From Streptomyces sp. DH41 (lineage in GTDB: Bacteria; Actinomycetota; Actinomycetes; Streptomycetales; Streptomycetaceae), in assembly GCF_029813785.1 (NCBI RefSeq), contig NZ_JARVKY010000016.1, positions 1-64,000 of the forward strand: a stretch of DNA of 64,000 nt, in the 5' to 3' direction. The stretch's first letter is position 1; each line of letters begins with the position of its first letter. The notes below the pieces were generated by a model. It worked only from the letters and a program-made list of their open reading frames with translations, did not search any database and was not told the DNA's origin. A program made the position numbers and the translations under genes. Shown here in pieces: positions 24,712 to 33,154 of this stretch.

Positions 24712-27016
24712 GCCGGCGCCTCCGGGCGTCTATGAGCATCTCCTGGACGTTGCGCAGGGGCTGGCCGTCCGCGTCCGTCGCGTGCCGGGTCCACTCGCCG
24801 TCCGGGCCGAGGTGCCAGGAAGCGGTGCTGTCGGACATACCGGTCTCCAGCATCCGGCTGAGGGCTGCCCGGTGGGCCGGGTCGGTGACCCGGACCAGGG
24901 CCTCTATCCGGCGGTCGAGGTTGCGGTGCATCATGTCGGCGCTGCCGAACCAGACCTCCGCCTCGCCGCCGTTGCCGTAGGCGAAGACACGCGAGTGTTC
25001 GAGGAAGCGGCCGAGGACCGAACGGACCCGGATGTTCTCCGACAGCCCCGTCACCCCCGGGCGCAGCGCGCAGATGCCGCGTACCCACACGTCGACCGGG
25101 ACACCGGCCTGGGACGCGCGGTAGCACGCGTCGATCACGGCCTCGTCGACCATCGAGTTGACCTTGATGCGGACGTAGGCGGGGCGGCCGGCGCGGTGGT
25201 GCTGGATCTCCTTGTGGATCCGCGACACCAGGCCGTCGCGCAGGGACTTGGGGGCGACGAGGAGGCGGCGGTAGGTCTCGCGGCGGGAGTAGCCGGAGAG
25301 GCGGTTGAACAGGTCGGAGAGGTCCGCGCCGACCTGCGGGTCCGCGGTGAGCAGGCCCAGGTCCTCGTAGAGGCGGGCCGTCTTCGGGTGGTAGTTGCCC
25401 GTGCCGACGTGGCTGTAGCGGCGCAGCGTCTCGCCCTCCTGGCGGACGACGAGCGACAGCTTGCAGTGGGTCTTCAGGCCGACCAGCCCGTAGACGACGT
25501 GGCAGCCGGACTCCTCCAGCTTGCGGGCCCACTTGATGTTCGCGTGCTCGTCGAAGCGGGCCTTGATCTCGACCAGTACGAGGACCTGCTTGCCGGACTC
25601 GGCCGCGTCGATGAGCGCGTCGACTATCGGGGAGTCGCCGGACGTCCGGTACAGCGTCTGCTTGATCGCGAGGACGTCGGGGTCGGCGGCGGCCTGCTCC
25701 AGGAAGGCCTGGACGGAGGTCGAGAAGGAGTCGTACGGGTGGTGGAGGAGTACGTCGCGGCTGCGGAGGGCCGCGAAGATGTCCGGCGCGGACGCGGACT
25801 CGACCTCGGCCAGGTCACGGTGGGTGCCGGCGACGAACTTCGGGTACTTCAGCTCGGGCCGGTCGAGGCCGGCGATGCGGAAGAGGCCGGTGAGGTCGAG
25901 GGGGCCGGGGAGCGGGTAGACCTCGGCCTCGCCGATCTTCAGCTCGCGCACGAGGAGGTCCAGGACCTCGCGGTCGACGGACTCCTCGACCTCCAGGCGT
26001 ACGGGCGGGCCGAAGCGGCGCCGCATGAGCTCCTTCTCGAGTGCCTGGAGGAGGTTCTCGGCGTCGTCCTCCTCCACCTCCAGGTCCTCGTTGCGGGTGA
26101 GGCGGAAGGCGTGGTGCTCCAGGACCTCCATACCGGGGAAGAGCTCCTCGAGGTGGGCGGCGATGACGTCCTCGATGGGGACGTAACGGCCCGGGGCAGC
26201 TTCCAGGAACCGGGAGAGCAGCGGGGGGACCTTGACGCGTGCGAAGTGCCGGTGGCCGGTCACCGGGTTGCGGACGACGACCGCGAGGTTGAGGGAGAGG
26301 CCCGAGATGTACGGGAAGGGGTGCGCCGGGTCGACCGCGAGGGGGGTGAGAACCGGGAAGATCTGGTGCCGGAAGAGGGTGAAGAGGCGGGCCTGCTCCT
26401 TCTCCGCCAGTTCGCTCCAGCGGACCAGGTGGACGCCCTCCTCGGCGAGGGCCGGGAGGACGTCCTCGTGGAAGCAGGCGGCGTGCCGGGCCATCAGCTC
26501 GCGGGAGCGGGCCCAGATCATCTCCAGGACCTCTCGGGGCTGGAGGCCGGAGGCGGAGCGGGTGGCGACGCCGGTCGCGATACGGCGCTTGAGGCCGGCG
26601 ACGCGGACCATGAAGAACTCGTCCAGGTTGCTGGCGAAGATCGCGAGGAAGTTGGCCCGCTCGAGGAGGGGCGTGTTCGGGTCCTCGGCGAGTTCGAGCA
26701 CGCGCTCGTTGAAGGCGAGCCAGCTGCGTTCGCGGTCCAGGAAGCGGCCCTGCGGGAGCTGGGCGCCGCCGGCCTGGGACTCCTCCGACTCCTCGTACCC
26801 GTCGAGGTCGGCGTCGATGTCGGGTTCCAGGTCGGAGACCGTGGCGGCCACCGTGTGCGGGCGGTGCGCGGCGATGGAGCCCACGGAGGGCTGCGTGTGC
26901 TGGACCTCTGCCTGGGTGTTCGGCTGCCTCATGAACCCATTCTTCCGCGCCACGCGCAGGACAGGCGCGTCGGAAGGCGCGGAATGCTCTGCTCCGGGTG
27001 GCACGGTCGGTTTCAT
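24692..27016 (-). CDS. ppk: Polyphosphate kinase Ppk
   Basis: 774 residues from MKPTVPPG, the length I recall for S. lividans Ppk. It has the four-domain PPK1 layout: N-terminal [20 protein letters not shown] and [20 protein letters not shown], the catalytic region with [20 protein letters not shown], and the phosphorylated His in [20 protein letters not shown]. It makes polyphosphate from ATP, and in Streptomyces it is also reported to run in reverse to recharge ADP. A longer upstream frame exists but has no plausible start. A single PHO-like half-site farther upstream is weak. Confidence 0.95.
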   Translation of the reverse strand: MKPTVPPGAEHSAPSDAPVLRVARKNGFMRQPNTQAEVQHTQPSVGSIAAHRPHTVAATVSDLEPDIDADLDGYEESEESQAGGAQLPQGRFLDRERSWLAFNERVLELAEDPNTPLLERANFLAIFASNLDEFFMVRVAGLKRRIATGVATRSASGLQPREVLEMIWARSRELMARHAACFHEDVLPALAEEGVHLVRWSELAEKEQARLFTLFRHQIFPVLTPLAVDPAHPFPYISGLSLNLAVVVRNPVTGHRHFARVKVPPLLSRFLEAAPGRYVPIEDVIAAHLEELFPGMEVLEHHAFRLTRNEDLEVEEDDAENLLQALEKELMRRRFGPPVRLEVEESVDREVLDLLVRELKIGEAEVYPLPGPLDLTGLFRIAGLDRPELKYPKFVAGTHRDLAEVESASAPDIFAALRSRDVLLHHPYDSFSTSVQAFLEQAAADPDVLAIKQTLYRTSGDSPIVDALIDAAESGKQVLVLVEIKARFDEHANIKWARKLEESGCHVVYGLVGLKTHCKLSLVVRQEGETLRRYSHVGTGNYHPKTARLYEDLGLLTADPQVGADLSDLFNRLSGYSRRETYRRLLVAPKSLRDGLVSRIHKEIQHHRAGRPAYVRIKVNSMVDEAVIDACYRASQAGVPVDVWVRGICALRPGVTGLSENIRVRSVLGRFLEHSRVFAYGNGGEAEVWFGSADMMHRNLDRRIEALVRVTDPAHRAALSRMLETGMSDSTASWHLGPDGEWTRHATDADGQPLRNVQEMLIDARRRRRGTATP

Positions 27017-27100
27017 TCGGTGAGCGTCGCAAGGCTGTCTGAATCGATGGTTACGGGGACATGACGTGTGGGATAGCGGCGGGCCTCCGGCGGTGGTGTC

Positions 27101-27176
27101 CGCGGGTGCCTGCGGGTGCCTGCGGGTGCCTGCGGCGGCCTGTGCGGGTCCGCGTCCGCGTCCGTGTCCGCGCCGG
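27101..27176. repeat. 10-bp and 6-bp tandem repeats between ppk and sigma gene
   Basis: Three copies of TGCGGGTGCC (27101-27130, first base varied) are followed by GTCCGC-type hexamers (about 27145-27176). They lie in the divergent promoter region of ppk and the sigma factor operon. Confidence 0.75.
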
Positions 27177-27265
27177 GCAACAGGGCGACGTGCCCGCGTT
27201 CCCCGCCCGGGATTTCCGCTTGGGATCGTGTGAACCGGTTGGCCGGGCTCGTCCGATGAGGAGAC

Positions 27266-27808
27266 GTGAGCGAAACGAGAAGCGACGGGGAGCTGCTGCG
27301 GGCCGTCGCGGCGGATGCCGACCGGCGCGCCTTCGAGGAGCTGTACCGCCGGTACGCCCCCTGGCTGACCGCACGCATGCGCGGCCGTTGCGCCGACGCC
27401 GGTGTCGTCGACGACGTCGTACAGGAGACCTTTCTCGCGGTGTGGCGCGGCAGCGCGCGTTACCGCGAGGAAGGCGACGTGGCCGGATGGCTGTGGCGGA
27501 TCGGGTCCCGGCGGCTGGTCGACGTGCTGCGCGGCGACGGGGCACGGGGGCGGCTGCGGCAGGCACTGGCACGGTTGCGGCACCGGGACGAGGCCTCCGC
27601 CGAGGAGCGCGTCCTCGCCGGCGTCGAGCACGGCGACCTCGCCGGCGCGCTCGTCCGGCTCTCCCCGGAGCTGCGCGCGGTGCTCCAGGCCACCGTCGTC
27701 GACGGGCTGACCACCCGTGAGGCGGCCGTCCTGCTCGGCATTCCGCCGGGCACGGTCAAGACGCGGGCGATGCGCGCCCGCCGACAGCTGCGGGAGGCGC
27801 TGGCATGA
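27266..27808 (+). CDS. ECF-type RNA polymerase sigma factor
   Basis: A 180-residue sigma factor. Region 2 (about 20-85) contains [20 protein letters not shown] and the core-binding [13 protein letters not shown]. Region 4 (about 125-178) contains [44 protein letters not shown] split by its HTH. The GTG start has GAGGAG directly upstream. The next gene, overlapping by 4 bp, encodes a zinc-finger membrane protein that should hold this sigma factor inactive. It probably directs its own operon, including the exporter genes. Confidence 0.92.
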   Translation: MSETRSDGELLRAVAADADRRAFEELYRRYAPWLTARMRGRCADAGVVDDVVQETFLAVWRGSARYREEGDVAGWLWRIGSRRLVDVLRGDGARGRLRQALARLRHRDEASAEERVLAGVEHGDLAGALVRLSPELRAVLQATVVDGLTTREAAVLLGIPPGTVKTRAMRARRQLREALA

Positions 27809-28674
27809 GTATCGAGGACAGCCGTCGCCGGAACACCTGGCACGTGGACGAGGACGACCTGCGGGCCTACGCCCGGGGCGAGCTGGCGGCGCCCGTACTG
27901 TGGTCCGCCGACGCCCACCTGACCGCCTGCGCGCACTGCCGCGGCGTCCTCGCCGAGGTGAGTGACCGAGCGGCTCTGGACATCGGCTGGGAACGGCTCG
28001 ACGCCGAACTGGACGCCCCCCGGCCGGGCCGGTTCGAGGGTCTGCTGGTGCGGTGCGGCGTCGGTGACGCGACCGCGCGGCTGCTCGCGGCCACCCCCGT
28101 ACTGCGCCGGTCCTGGCTCGGCGCGGTCGTCGCCGTGCTGCTGACGACCTTCGTCGTCGCCTTCACGGCGGGCGCCGTCCGCACGCCCACCCTGTTCCTC
28201 GCCTTCGCGCCGCTGCTGCCGCTGGCCGGGGTGGCGCTCGCCTACGGGCCCGCGCTGGACCCGACGTACGAGATGGCGGTCGTCTCGCCGATGCACGGCT
28301 TCCGGCTGCTGATGATCCGGACGGTCGCCGTTTTGGCCGTCGCGCTCGGGGTGAACGGGCTGGCGACCCTCGCCCTGCCGGGATACGGGCTGCGCGCCCT
28401 GGCCTGGCTGCTGCCCGGGCTAGCCCTCACCGCGACCGGGCTCGCGCTGACGCCCCGGCTGGGTCCGGTGGGCGCGCCGTTGGCCGTCGCGGGGGCGTGG
28501 GTGGCCGTGCTGCTGGCCGCGGACGCGGCGCGCGCGGCCGAGGACGGTCCGCTGGCGCCGTTCACCGCGGCCGGGCAGGGCGTGTCCGGGGTGGTGGCCG
28601 TACTGGGTGCCGGGCTGCTCTTTCTGTTCCGTGACCGGTTCGACGGCTCCGTCCGTCCGCGGGGCGCCGCGTGA
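27805..28674 (+). CDS. Membrane anti-sigma factor with zinc-finger (ZAS-like) N-terminus
   Basis: A 289-residue protein. The N-terminal 60 residues hold [13 protein letters not shown], the H-x3-C-x2-C motif of zinc-associated anti-sigma factors. Six transmembrane helices follow (for example [20 protein letters not shown] and [20 protein letters not shown]), more than the usual one. ATGA overlap with the sigma gene implies balanced synthesis. The polytopic membrane part may itself sense the signal, or serve the ABC system encoded next. Confidence 0.85.
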   Translation: MSIEDSRRRNTWHVDEDDLRAYARGELAAPVLWSADAHLTACAHCRGVLAEVSDRAALDIGWERLDAELDAPRPGRFEGLLVRCGVGDATARLLAATPVLRRSWLGAVVAVLLTTFVVAFTAGAVRTPTLFLAFAPLLPLAGVALAYGPALDPTYEMAVVSPMHGFRLLMIRTVAVLAVALGVNGLATLALPGYGLRALAWLLPGLALTATGLALTPRLGPVGAPLAVAGAWVAVLLAADAARAAEDGPLAPFTAAGQGVSGVVAVLGAGLLFLFRDRFDGSVRPRGAA

Positions 28675-28686
28675 GCCCCGGCTTCT

Positions 28687-28731
28687 CGCACGCCTCCTGC
28701 CCGCACGCCTCCTGCCCGCACGCCTCCTGCC
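28687..28731. repeat. 15-bp tandem repeat, three copies
   Basis: CGCACGCCTCCTGCC is repeated perfectly three times. It is followed by looser CTCGTCTCCTTCTTG copies to about 28790, filling the gap between the anti-sigma gene and the ABC ATPase gene. Confidence 0.85.
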
Positions 28732-28813
28732 CGCTCGTCTTCGTCCCGCTCGTCTCCTTCTTGCTCGTCTCCTTCTTGCTCGTCGTCCCCTTCCTGCACG
28801 GGAGTACCGCCGT

Positions 28814-29677
28814 ATGAACCCCCCCACCGTTTCCGCCTCCGGGCTCGGCCTTCACTACGGCCGTACCCGCGCCCTCGACGACGTGTCACTGCGGCTGACC
28901 CCGGGCGTCACCGGGCTGCTCGGACCCAACGGGGCCGGGAAGACCACGCTGCTGCGGGTGCTCGCCACCGCCGTGCCCGCCGACCGGGGGGCCTTCACCG
29001 TGCTCGGGCACGACCCGGCGACCGCGCGGGGGCGGCAGGAGGTGCGGCGGCGGCTCGGTTACCTGCCGCAGACGCCCGGTTTCCATCCGGACTTCACCGC
29101 CTTCGAGTTCGTCGACTACGTCGCGATCCTGAAGGAGCTGACGGACCGTGCCGCCCGCCACCGCGAGGTGCGGCGGGTACTGGACGAGGTCGACCTGCGG
29201 GACGTACGCGGGCGCAGGATCAAGAAGCTGTCCGGGGGCATGCGGCAGCGGGTCGCGCTCGCGGCCGCGTTGGTCGGTGACCCCGGGTTCCTGGTCCTCG
29301 ACGAACCGACCGTCGGGCTGGACCCGGAGCAGCGGATGCGGTTCCGGGAGCTGATCGCCGGGGCGGGGGAAGGGCGGACCGTCCTGCTGTCCACCCATCA
29401 GACCGAGGACGTCGCGATGCTCTGCCACCGGGTCGTCGTCATGGCCGCCGGGGCCGTGCGGTTCGACGGCACCCCGGCCGAGCTGACCGCGCGGGCCGCC
29501 GGGCGCGTGTGGAGCAGCACGGAGAAGGACCCGGGCGCGAAGGCCGGGTGGCGCACCGGGACCGGAGCCTTCCGGAACGTGGGCGACCCGCCCGCCGGAG
29601 CGGAGCTGGTCGCCCCCGCCCTCGAAGACGGCTACCTGCTCGCCCTCGACGGCGCCGACGCGGAGGTGGCCGCATGA
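28814..29677 (+). CDS. ABC transporter ATP-binding protein
   Basis: A 287-residue single ABC domain with Walker A GLLGPNGAGKTTLLRV, Q-loop GYLPQTPGFHPDFTA, signature KLSGGMRQRVALAAAL, Walker B FLVLDEPTVGLDP and H-loop STHQTED. It belongs to the CcmA/DrrA-like export group. ATG at 28814 with GGGAG nine bases upstream. It overlaps the next membrane protein by 4 bp and forms part of the sigma/anti-sigma operon. Confidence 0.93.
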   Translation: MNPPTVSASGLGLHYGRTRALDDVSLRLTPGVTGLLGPNGAGKTTLLRVLATAVPADRGAFTVLGHDPATARGRQEVRRRLGYLPQTPGFHPDFTAFEFVDYVAILKELTDRAARHREVRRVLDEVDLRDVRGRRIKKLSGGMRQRVALAAALVGDPGFLVLDEPTVGLDPEQRMRFRELIAGAGEGRTVLLSTHQTEDVAMLCHRVVVMAAGAVRFDGTPAELTARAAGRVWSSTEKDPGAKAGWRTGTGAFRNVGDPPAGAELVAPALEDGYLLALDGADAEVAA

Positions 29678-31200
29678 GCGCCGGCACCGTACTGACGGCG
29701 ACCCCGCCCGCCGCCATGGAGACCGAACCGCGCGGCAGTGCGCGGGCCGTGCTCGCCCTGGCACGTTTCGAGGCGCGCCGCCTGCTGCTGCGGGTCCCCG
29801 TCGTCATCGCCTTCGCGGCGTACGTCGCGTGGATCGTCTGGCGCACACGGAGCTCGTGGGACGGTTACCCGGCGTTGCAGGACGTCGACCGCGCCACCCA
29901 GAGCATGCCGATGCTCGTCGGCCTCGCCGTCCTGCTGTGCGCCAACTACGCGGTCCTGCGCTCCGAGCGGCACGGCACCGAGCCCCACTTCGCGGTGCTG
30001 GTGCTGCCGCCCTGGCGCCGTACGGTCGCCCACGCGCTGTCCGTCGTACCGGCCGCTGCGCTCGTCGCGGTGTGTGTGACCGGCCAGTTCGCCTGGGAGG
30101 CCTTCAAGCCGGGCGCCATCGGCCACGGCTCGCCGGCCGAACTCCTCGTCGGACCGCTGACGGTGCTGCTGGCCGGGGCCGTCGGAGTACTGCTGGCCCG
30201 GGTGGCGCGTTCGGCGCTCGCCGCGCCGCTGGTGGTCGTCCTGCTGCTGTTCACGCTCGTCCTCGGCACGGCGCCGGGCGGTGCGGGCGGCCTGTCGTGG
30301 CTGGCACCCGTCGTCGCCGAGAACAGCTCCAACACCCTGCCCTCCGACCTGCTGGGACGGCCCGCCGCCTGGCACGCCCTGTACCTGGCGGGCGCGGCCC
30401 TGTGCGCGGCCTTCCTCGCCGTGCTCCTCGCCGGCGGGCGGAACCTGGCCGTCCGGGCGGGCGTCGCCCTGACCCTCGCGCTGGCGGTGACGGGCGGAGT
30501 GCTGCAGGCCCGGGGCGTGGCGCCGTCACCGGAACTGACCGCGGCCCGCGAGCGCGCCTCGGTGCGCCCCGAGCAGACCTGCGTCGAGCACGGCCGGTCG
30601 ACGTACTGCGCCTTCCCCGAGTGGACGCCCCGCACCGGAACCTGGGCCGGGGTCGTGGACCGGGTCCAGTCCCTGGCGGGCGGATCGGCGCACGAGCGGC
30701 GGCTCGTCGTACGACAGCGGATCGACGCCCGGTACGGGATGGACGGCGACGCCGCGATCCCCGGCCTGACCGGTGCCGATCAGGTGACGGTGGGCACCGC
30801 GTGGGGCGGCAACCGGGTGCCCGAGTTCTCCAGTGCCGTCGCCGCCGTGCTGGTCGCGGGGACGGAGGAGGCGGGGAGCGAGATCTGCGACGGGCGGATG
30901 GTCACCCTCATGTGGCTCTCCCTGAGCTGGCAGGACGACCCGATGGACGCCATGCGCCGGGTCCGTCTCGACGACAGCGTGAAGGGCTCCGCCATCGTCC
31001 TGTCGCCCACCGACCCCCTCTCCATGACGGAGGGGCAGACGGACGTCGTACGGCGACTGCTGGAGAAGCCGCGTCCCGGTGTCGGGGACCAGGTGAAGGC
31101 GCACTGGGCCGAGCTGACCTCGCCGGACGTCACGACCGCGCGGGCCGCCGAACTGCTGGGCGTGGCCGGGCCGGAGAAGGCGGACTCGTGCGAGGACTGA
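29674..31200 (+). CDS. ABC exporter membrane protein with large extracytoplasmic part
   Basis: A 508-residue protein from MSAGTVLTAT. About six helices occupy the first 290 residues (VPVVIAFAAYVAWIVW, LVGLAVLLCANYAVL, ALVAVCVTGQFAWEA, LAAPLVVVLLLFTLVLGTA, ALYLAGAALCAAFLAVLLAG and AGVALTLALAVTGGVL). A soluble segment of about 200 residues with four Cys then follows. The design suggests an ABC-2-like permease fused to a sensor or substrate-handling domain. The ATPase gene before it and the membrane gene after it both overlap it, so all three should work together. Confidence 0.75.
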   Translation: MSAGTVLTATPPAAMETEPRGSARAVLALARFEARRLLLRVPVVIAFAAYVAWIVWRTRSSWDGYPALQDVDRATQSMPMLVGLAVLLCANYAVLRSERHGTEPHFAVLVLPPWRRTVAHALSVVPAAALVAVCVTGQFAWEAFKPGAIGHGSPAELLVGPLTVLLAGAVGVLLARVARSALAAPLVVVLLLFTLVLGTAPGGAGGLSWLAPVVAENSSNTLPSDLLGRPAAWHALYLAGAALCAAFLAVLLAGGRNLAVRAGVALTLALAVTGGVLQARGVAPSPELTAARERASVRPEQTCVEHGRSTYCAFPEWTPRTGTWAGVVDRVQSLAGGSAHERRLVVRQRIDARYGMDGDAAIPGLTGADQVTVGTAWGGNRVPEFSSAVAAVLVAGTEEAGSEICDGRMVTLMWLSLSWQDDPMDAMRRVRLDDSVKGSAIVLSPTDPLSMTEGQTDVVRRLLEKPRPGVGDQVKAHWAELTSPDVTTARAAELLGVAGPEKADSCED

Positions 31201-31841
31201 CGCTCGCCCTGGCCGTCCCGGTCTGGCGCACGCTGCCGTGGCGGGCGCTGGCCGCCGCCGGGACCGCCGGGCTGCTGCTCGCGGCCACACCGGTCGTCGT
31301 CGGCGGGGAGCCGAGCCCCTGGGAGACACTGACCCTGTTACGGGGGACCGCGCTGATCGGCGCGCTAGGCCTGGCCTTCCTGCTGGACGACCCGGCCCGG
31401 CACCTCACCGCTCCCCTCCCGGCCCGGCGCCCGCTGCGGCAGGCGCTGCGGGTCGCCCTGGTCGCACCGCTCGCCGCGCTGTGGTGGACGGCCGTACTGC
31501 TGCTCGCCCCCTCGGCGTCCCGTCCCCCGGCCGGTGACATCACCCTGGAGGCGGCGGCGCTGGGCGTGCTCGCCCTCGCCGGTGCCGCGACGGCGGTACG
31601 GCTGACGGACGAGGCGCGTCCGGGGCCGTTCATCGCGGCGGCGCTGCTGCTCACGGCCGTTCTCGCGCCCCTGCTCTCGCCGGAGGACTGGGCGCTGTTC
31701 GTGCCGCCCGACGATCCGCGGTGGCCGTCGGCACACGACCGGTGGGCGGTGCTGCTGGGGGCGGTGGCCGTGGTGTGGGGGGTGTGCGGACCGGAGCCCG
31801 TGGGACGCCGGAGGACGCGTGGGGCCGGCGGACCGGCCTGA
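31188..31841 (+). CDS. Hydrophobic membrane protein, third subunit of the ABC operon
   Basis: 217 residues from the GTG at 31188, overlapping the previous gene by 13 bp. Five or six helices are visible (AAAGTAGLLLAATPVVVGG, LRGTALIGALGLAFLLDD, VALVAPLAALWWTAVLLLA, AALGVLALAGAATAV, FIAAALLLTAVLAPLLS and WAVLLGAVAVVWGVCG). No known domain. The last 20 codons lie in the first copy of a 121-bp tandem repeat, so the C-terminus (EPVGRRRTRGAGGPA) may be a recent addition or may vary between strains. Confidence 0.75.
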   Translation: MRGLTLALAVPVWRTLPWRALAAAGTAGLLLAATPVVVGGEPSPWETLTLLRGTALIGALGLAFLLDDPARHLTAPLPARRPLRQALRVALVAPLAALWWTAVLLLAPSASRPPAGDITLEAAALGVLALAGAATAVRLTDEARPGPFIAAALLLTAVLAPLLSPEDWALFVPPDDPRWPSAHDRWAVLLGAVAVVWGVCGPEPVGRRRTRGAGGPA

Positions 31842-32023
31842 CGTGCGGGGCCGGAGGGCCGGTCTGACGTGCGAGGCCGACGGACCGGTCTGACGCGTGG
31901 GGCTGTGCGGACCGGAGCCCGTGGGACGCCGGAGGACGCGTGGGGCCGGCGGACCGGTCTGACGCGTGGGGCCGGAGGGCCGGTCTGACGTGCGAGGCCG
32001 ACGGACCGGTCTGACGTGTGGGG
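31783..32023. repeat. 121-bp tandem duplication with 26-nt sub-repeats
   Basis: Two adjacent copies (31783-31903 and 31904-32023) begin with TGTGCGGACCGGAGCCCGTG and are nearly identical. Each contains shorter repeats built on GGCCGGCGGACCGGTCTGAC. The first copy includes the last codons of the membrane gene; the second is non-coding. Confidence 0.85.
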
Positions 32024-32052
32024 CCCTCACGTCTGCCCCGACGCGCGGGCCC

Positions 32053-32982
32053 TCACGTCTCCGTGCGGTACATCAGGTCCGTCTCGTGGGTGACGAAGCC
32101 CAGGCGCTCGTAGACGGACACCGCCGCCGTGTTGTCGGCGTCGACGTACAGCATCGCCGTGGGCAGCCCCCGCTCCGCCAGGTGCCGCAGGCCGATGGTG
32201 GTCAGGGCCTTGCCCAGGCCGCCGCCCTGGGCGTCGGGGCGAATGCCGAGGACGTACACCTCACCGAGCCGTTCCTCGGCGTGCACCTTGGTCCAGTGGA
32301 AGCCGATCAGCTCGCCGCCCCGTTCGGCCAGGAAGAACCCCGCCGGGTCGAACCAGGCCTCGTCCTTCCGGTCGTCGAGGTCCCGCTGGGTGAGGGCGCC
32401 CTGCTCGGGGTGGTGGGCGAAGGCGGCGGCGTTCACCGCGAGCCAGGCCGCGTCGTCCCGTCCCGGCACGAAGGTGCGGACGGTCACGCCCTCGGGCAGT
32501 CGCGGGTCCGGCAGGTCCAGGTCGGCCAGCGGCCGACGCAGCTGCCGCAGTTCACGGAAGAGGGTCAGACCGAGGACCTGGGCGAGATGACGGGCGGCGG
32601 AGTGGCCGCCGTGCGCCCAGAGCCGCAGCCGCTTGCCGGAGGCGGCGAGCAGCGCGGAACCCAGGGCGCGCCCGTGCCCCCGGCCCCGGTGCGAGGGGTG
32701 GACGACCAGCTCGGCTGCCGGGGGCTCGATCGGGTCGGTGCCCTCCAGTTGGGCGTAGCCGACGAGTTCGCCACCGTCGGTGGTGAGCAGCAGATGGGCG
32801 ACGCCCTCCCGCGCCGGGCCGCGCAGTTGCAGCCGTCCCTGCTCGGACACGGCCTGCTGCCCGTCGTTGCGGGCGGCCTCGGTGAGCAGGGCGAGGACGG
32901 TGTCGCTCTGTTCCGGGGTGAGTTCGGCGAGGGTCTCGATCGAGCGGGGGTGGCCGGGCTGCACGATGTCGTCGCTGGTCAT
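32053..32982 (-). CDS. mshD: Mycothiol acetyltransferase MshD
   Basis: A 309-residue tandem GNAT protein that makes the last step of mycothiol synthesis, acetylating Cys-GlcN-Ins with acetyl-CoA. The N-terminal half has ELVVHPSHRGRGHGRALGSA; the active C-terminal half has EVYVLGIRPDAQGGGLGKAL and MLYVDADNTAAVSVYERLGF. The closing LGFVTHETDLMYRT is characteristic of MshD. Start MTSDDIVQ at 32982; a further Met at 33012 has no site. In M. tuberculosis, from memory, mshD also sits beside pst and GlnR-like genes. Confidence 0.92.
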   Translation of the reverse strand: MTSDDIVQPGHPRSIETLAELTPEQSDTVLALLTEAARNDGQQAVSEQGRLQLRGPAREGVAHLLLTTDGGELVGYAQLEGTDPIEPPAAELVVHPSHRGRGHGRALGSALLAASGKRLRLWAHGGHSAARHLAQVLGLTLFRELRQLRRPLADLDLPDPRLPEGVTVRTFVPGRDDAAWLAVNAAAFAHHPEQGALTQRDLDDRKDEAWFDPAGFFLAERGGELIGFHWTKVHAEERLGEVYVLGIRPDAQGGGLGKALTTIGLRHLAERGLPTAMLYVDADNTAAVSVYERLGFVTHETDLMYRTET

Positions 32983-33037
32983 GCATACGAGGTTAAGGGG
33001 CGGGTGCGGCAAAGCGGCGGCAGTGCGGGAGGGGGAA

Positions 33038-33059
33038 GTTAAACCAGGATGTAACCCGG
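33038..33059 (+). promoter_or_regulatory. Candidate PHO box before the nucleotidase
   Basis: GTTAAACCAGG followed directly by ATGTAACCCGG gives two 11-nt units. The first matches the PHO consensus at about 9 of 11 positions, the second less well. They lie about 100 bp before the start of a secreted 5'-nucleotidase, a usual member of the Pho regulon. Confidence 0.4.
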
Positions 33060-33154
33060 TTCCCCCTGTCGCGCTACGCGCGTTGACTCTAGGCTGCTGC
33101 GCCGGCGGGCCGTCTCCTCAGCGGCTCGCGTCACGCACACCCACAGGGGGGCGC

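Noticed and set aside
24674-27064. A 796-codon plus-strand frame opposite ppk
   Set aside because: It is the antisense shadow of the ppk gene; the product is Val/Gly/Arg-rich without domains, and ppk motifs are unmistakable on the other strand.
27226-27238. GGTTCACACGATC on the minus strand as PHO box for ppk
   Set aside because: Only one half-unit fits, with no second 11-nt repeat, and it lies more than 200 bp from the ppk start.
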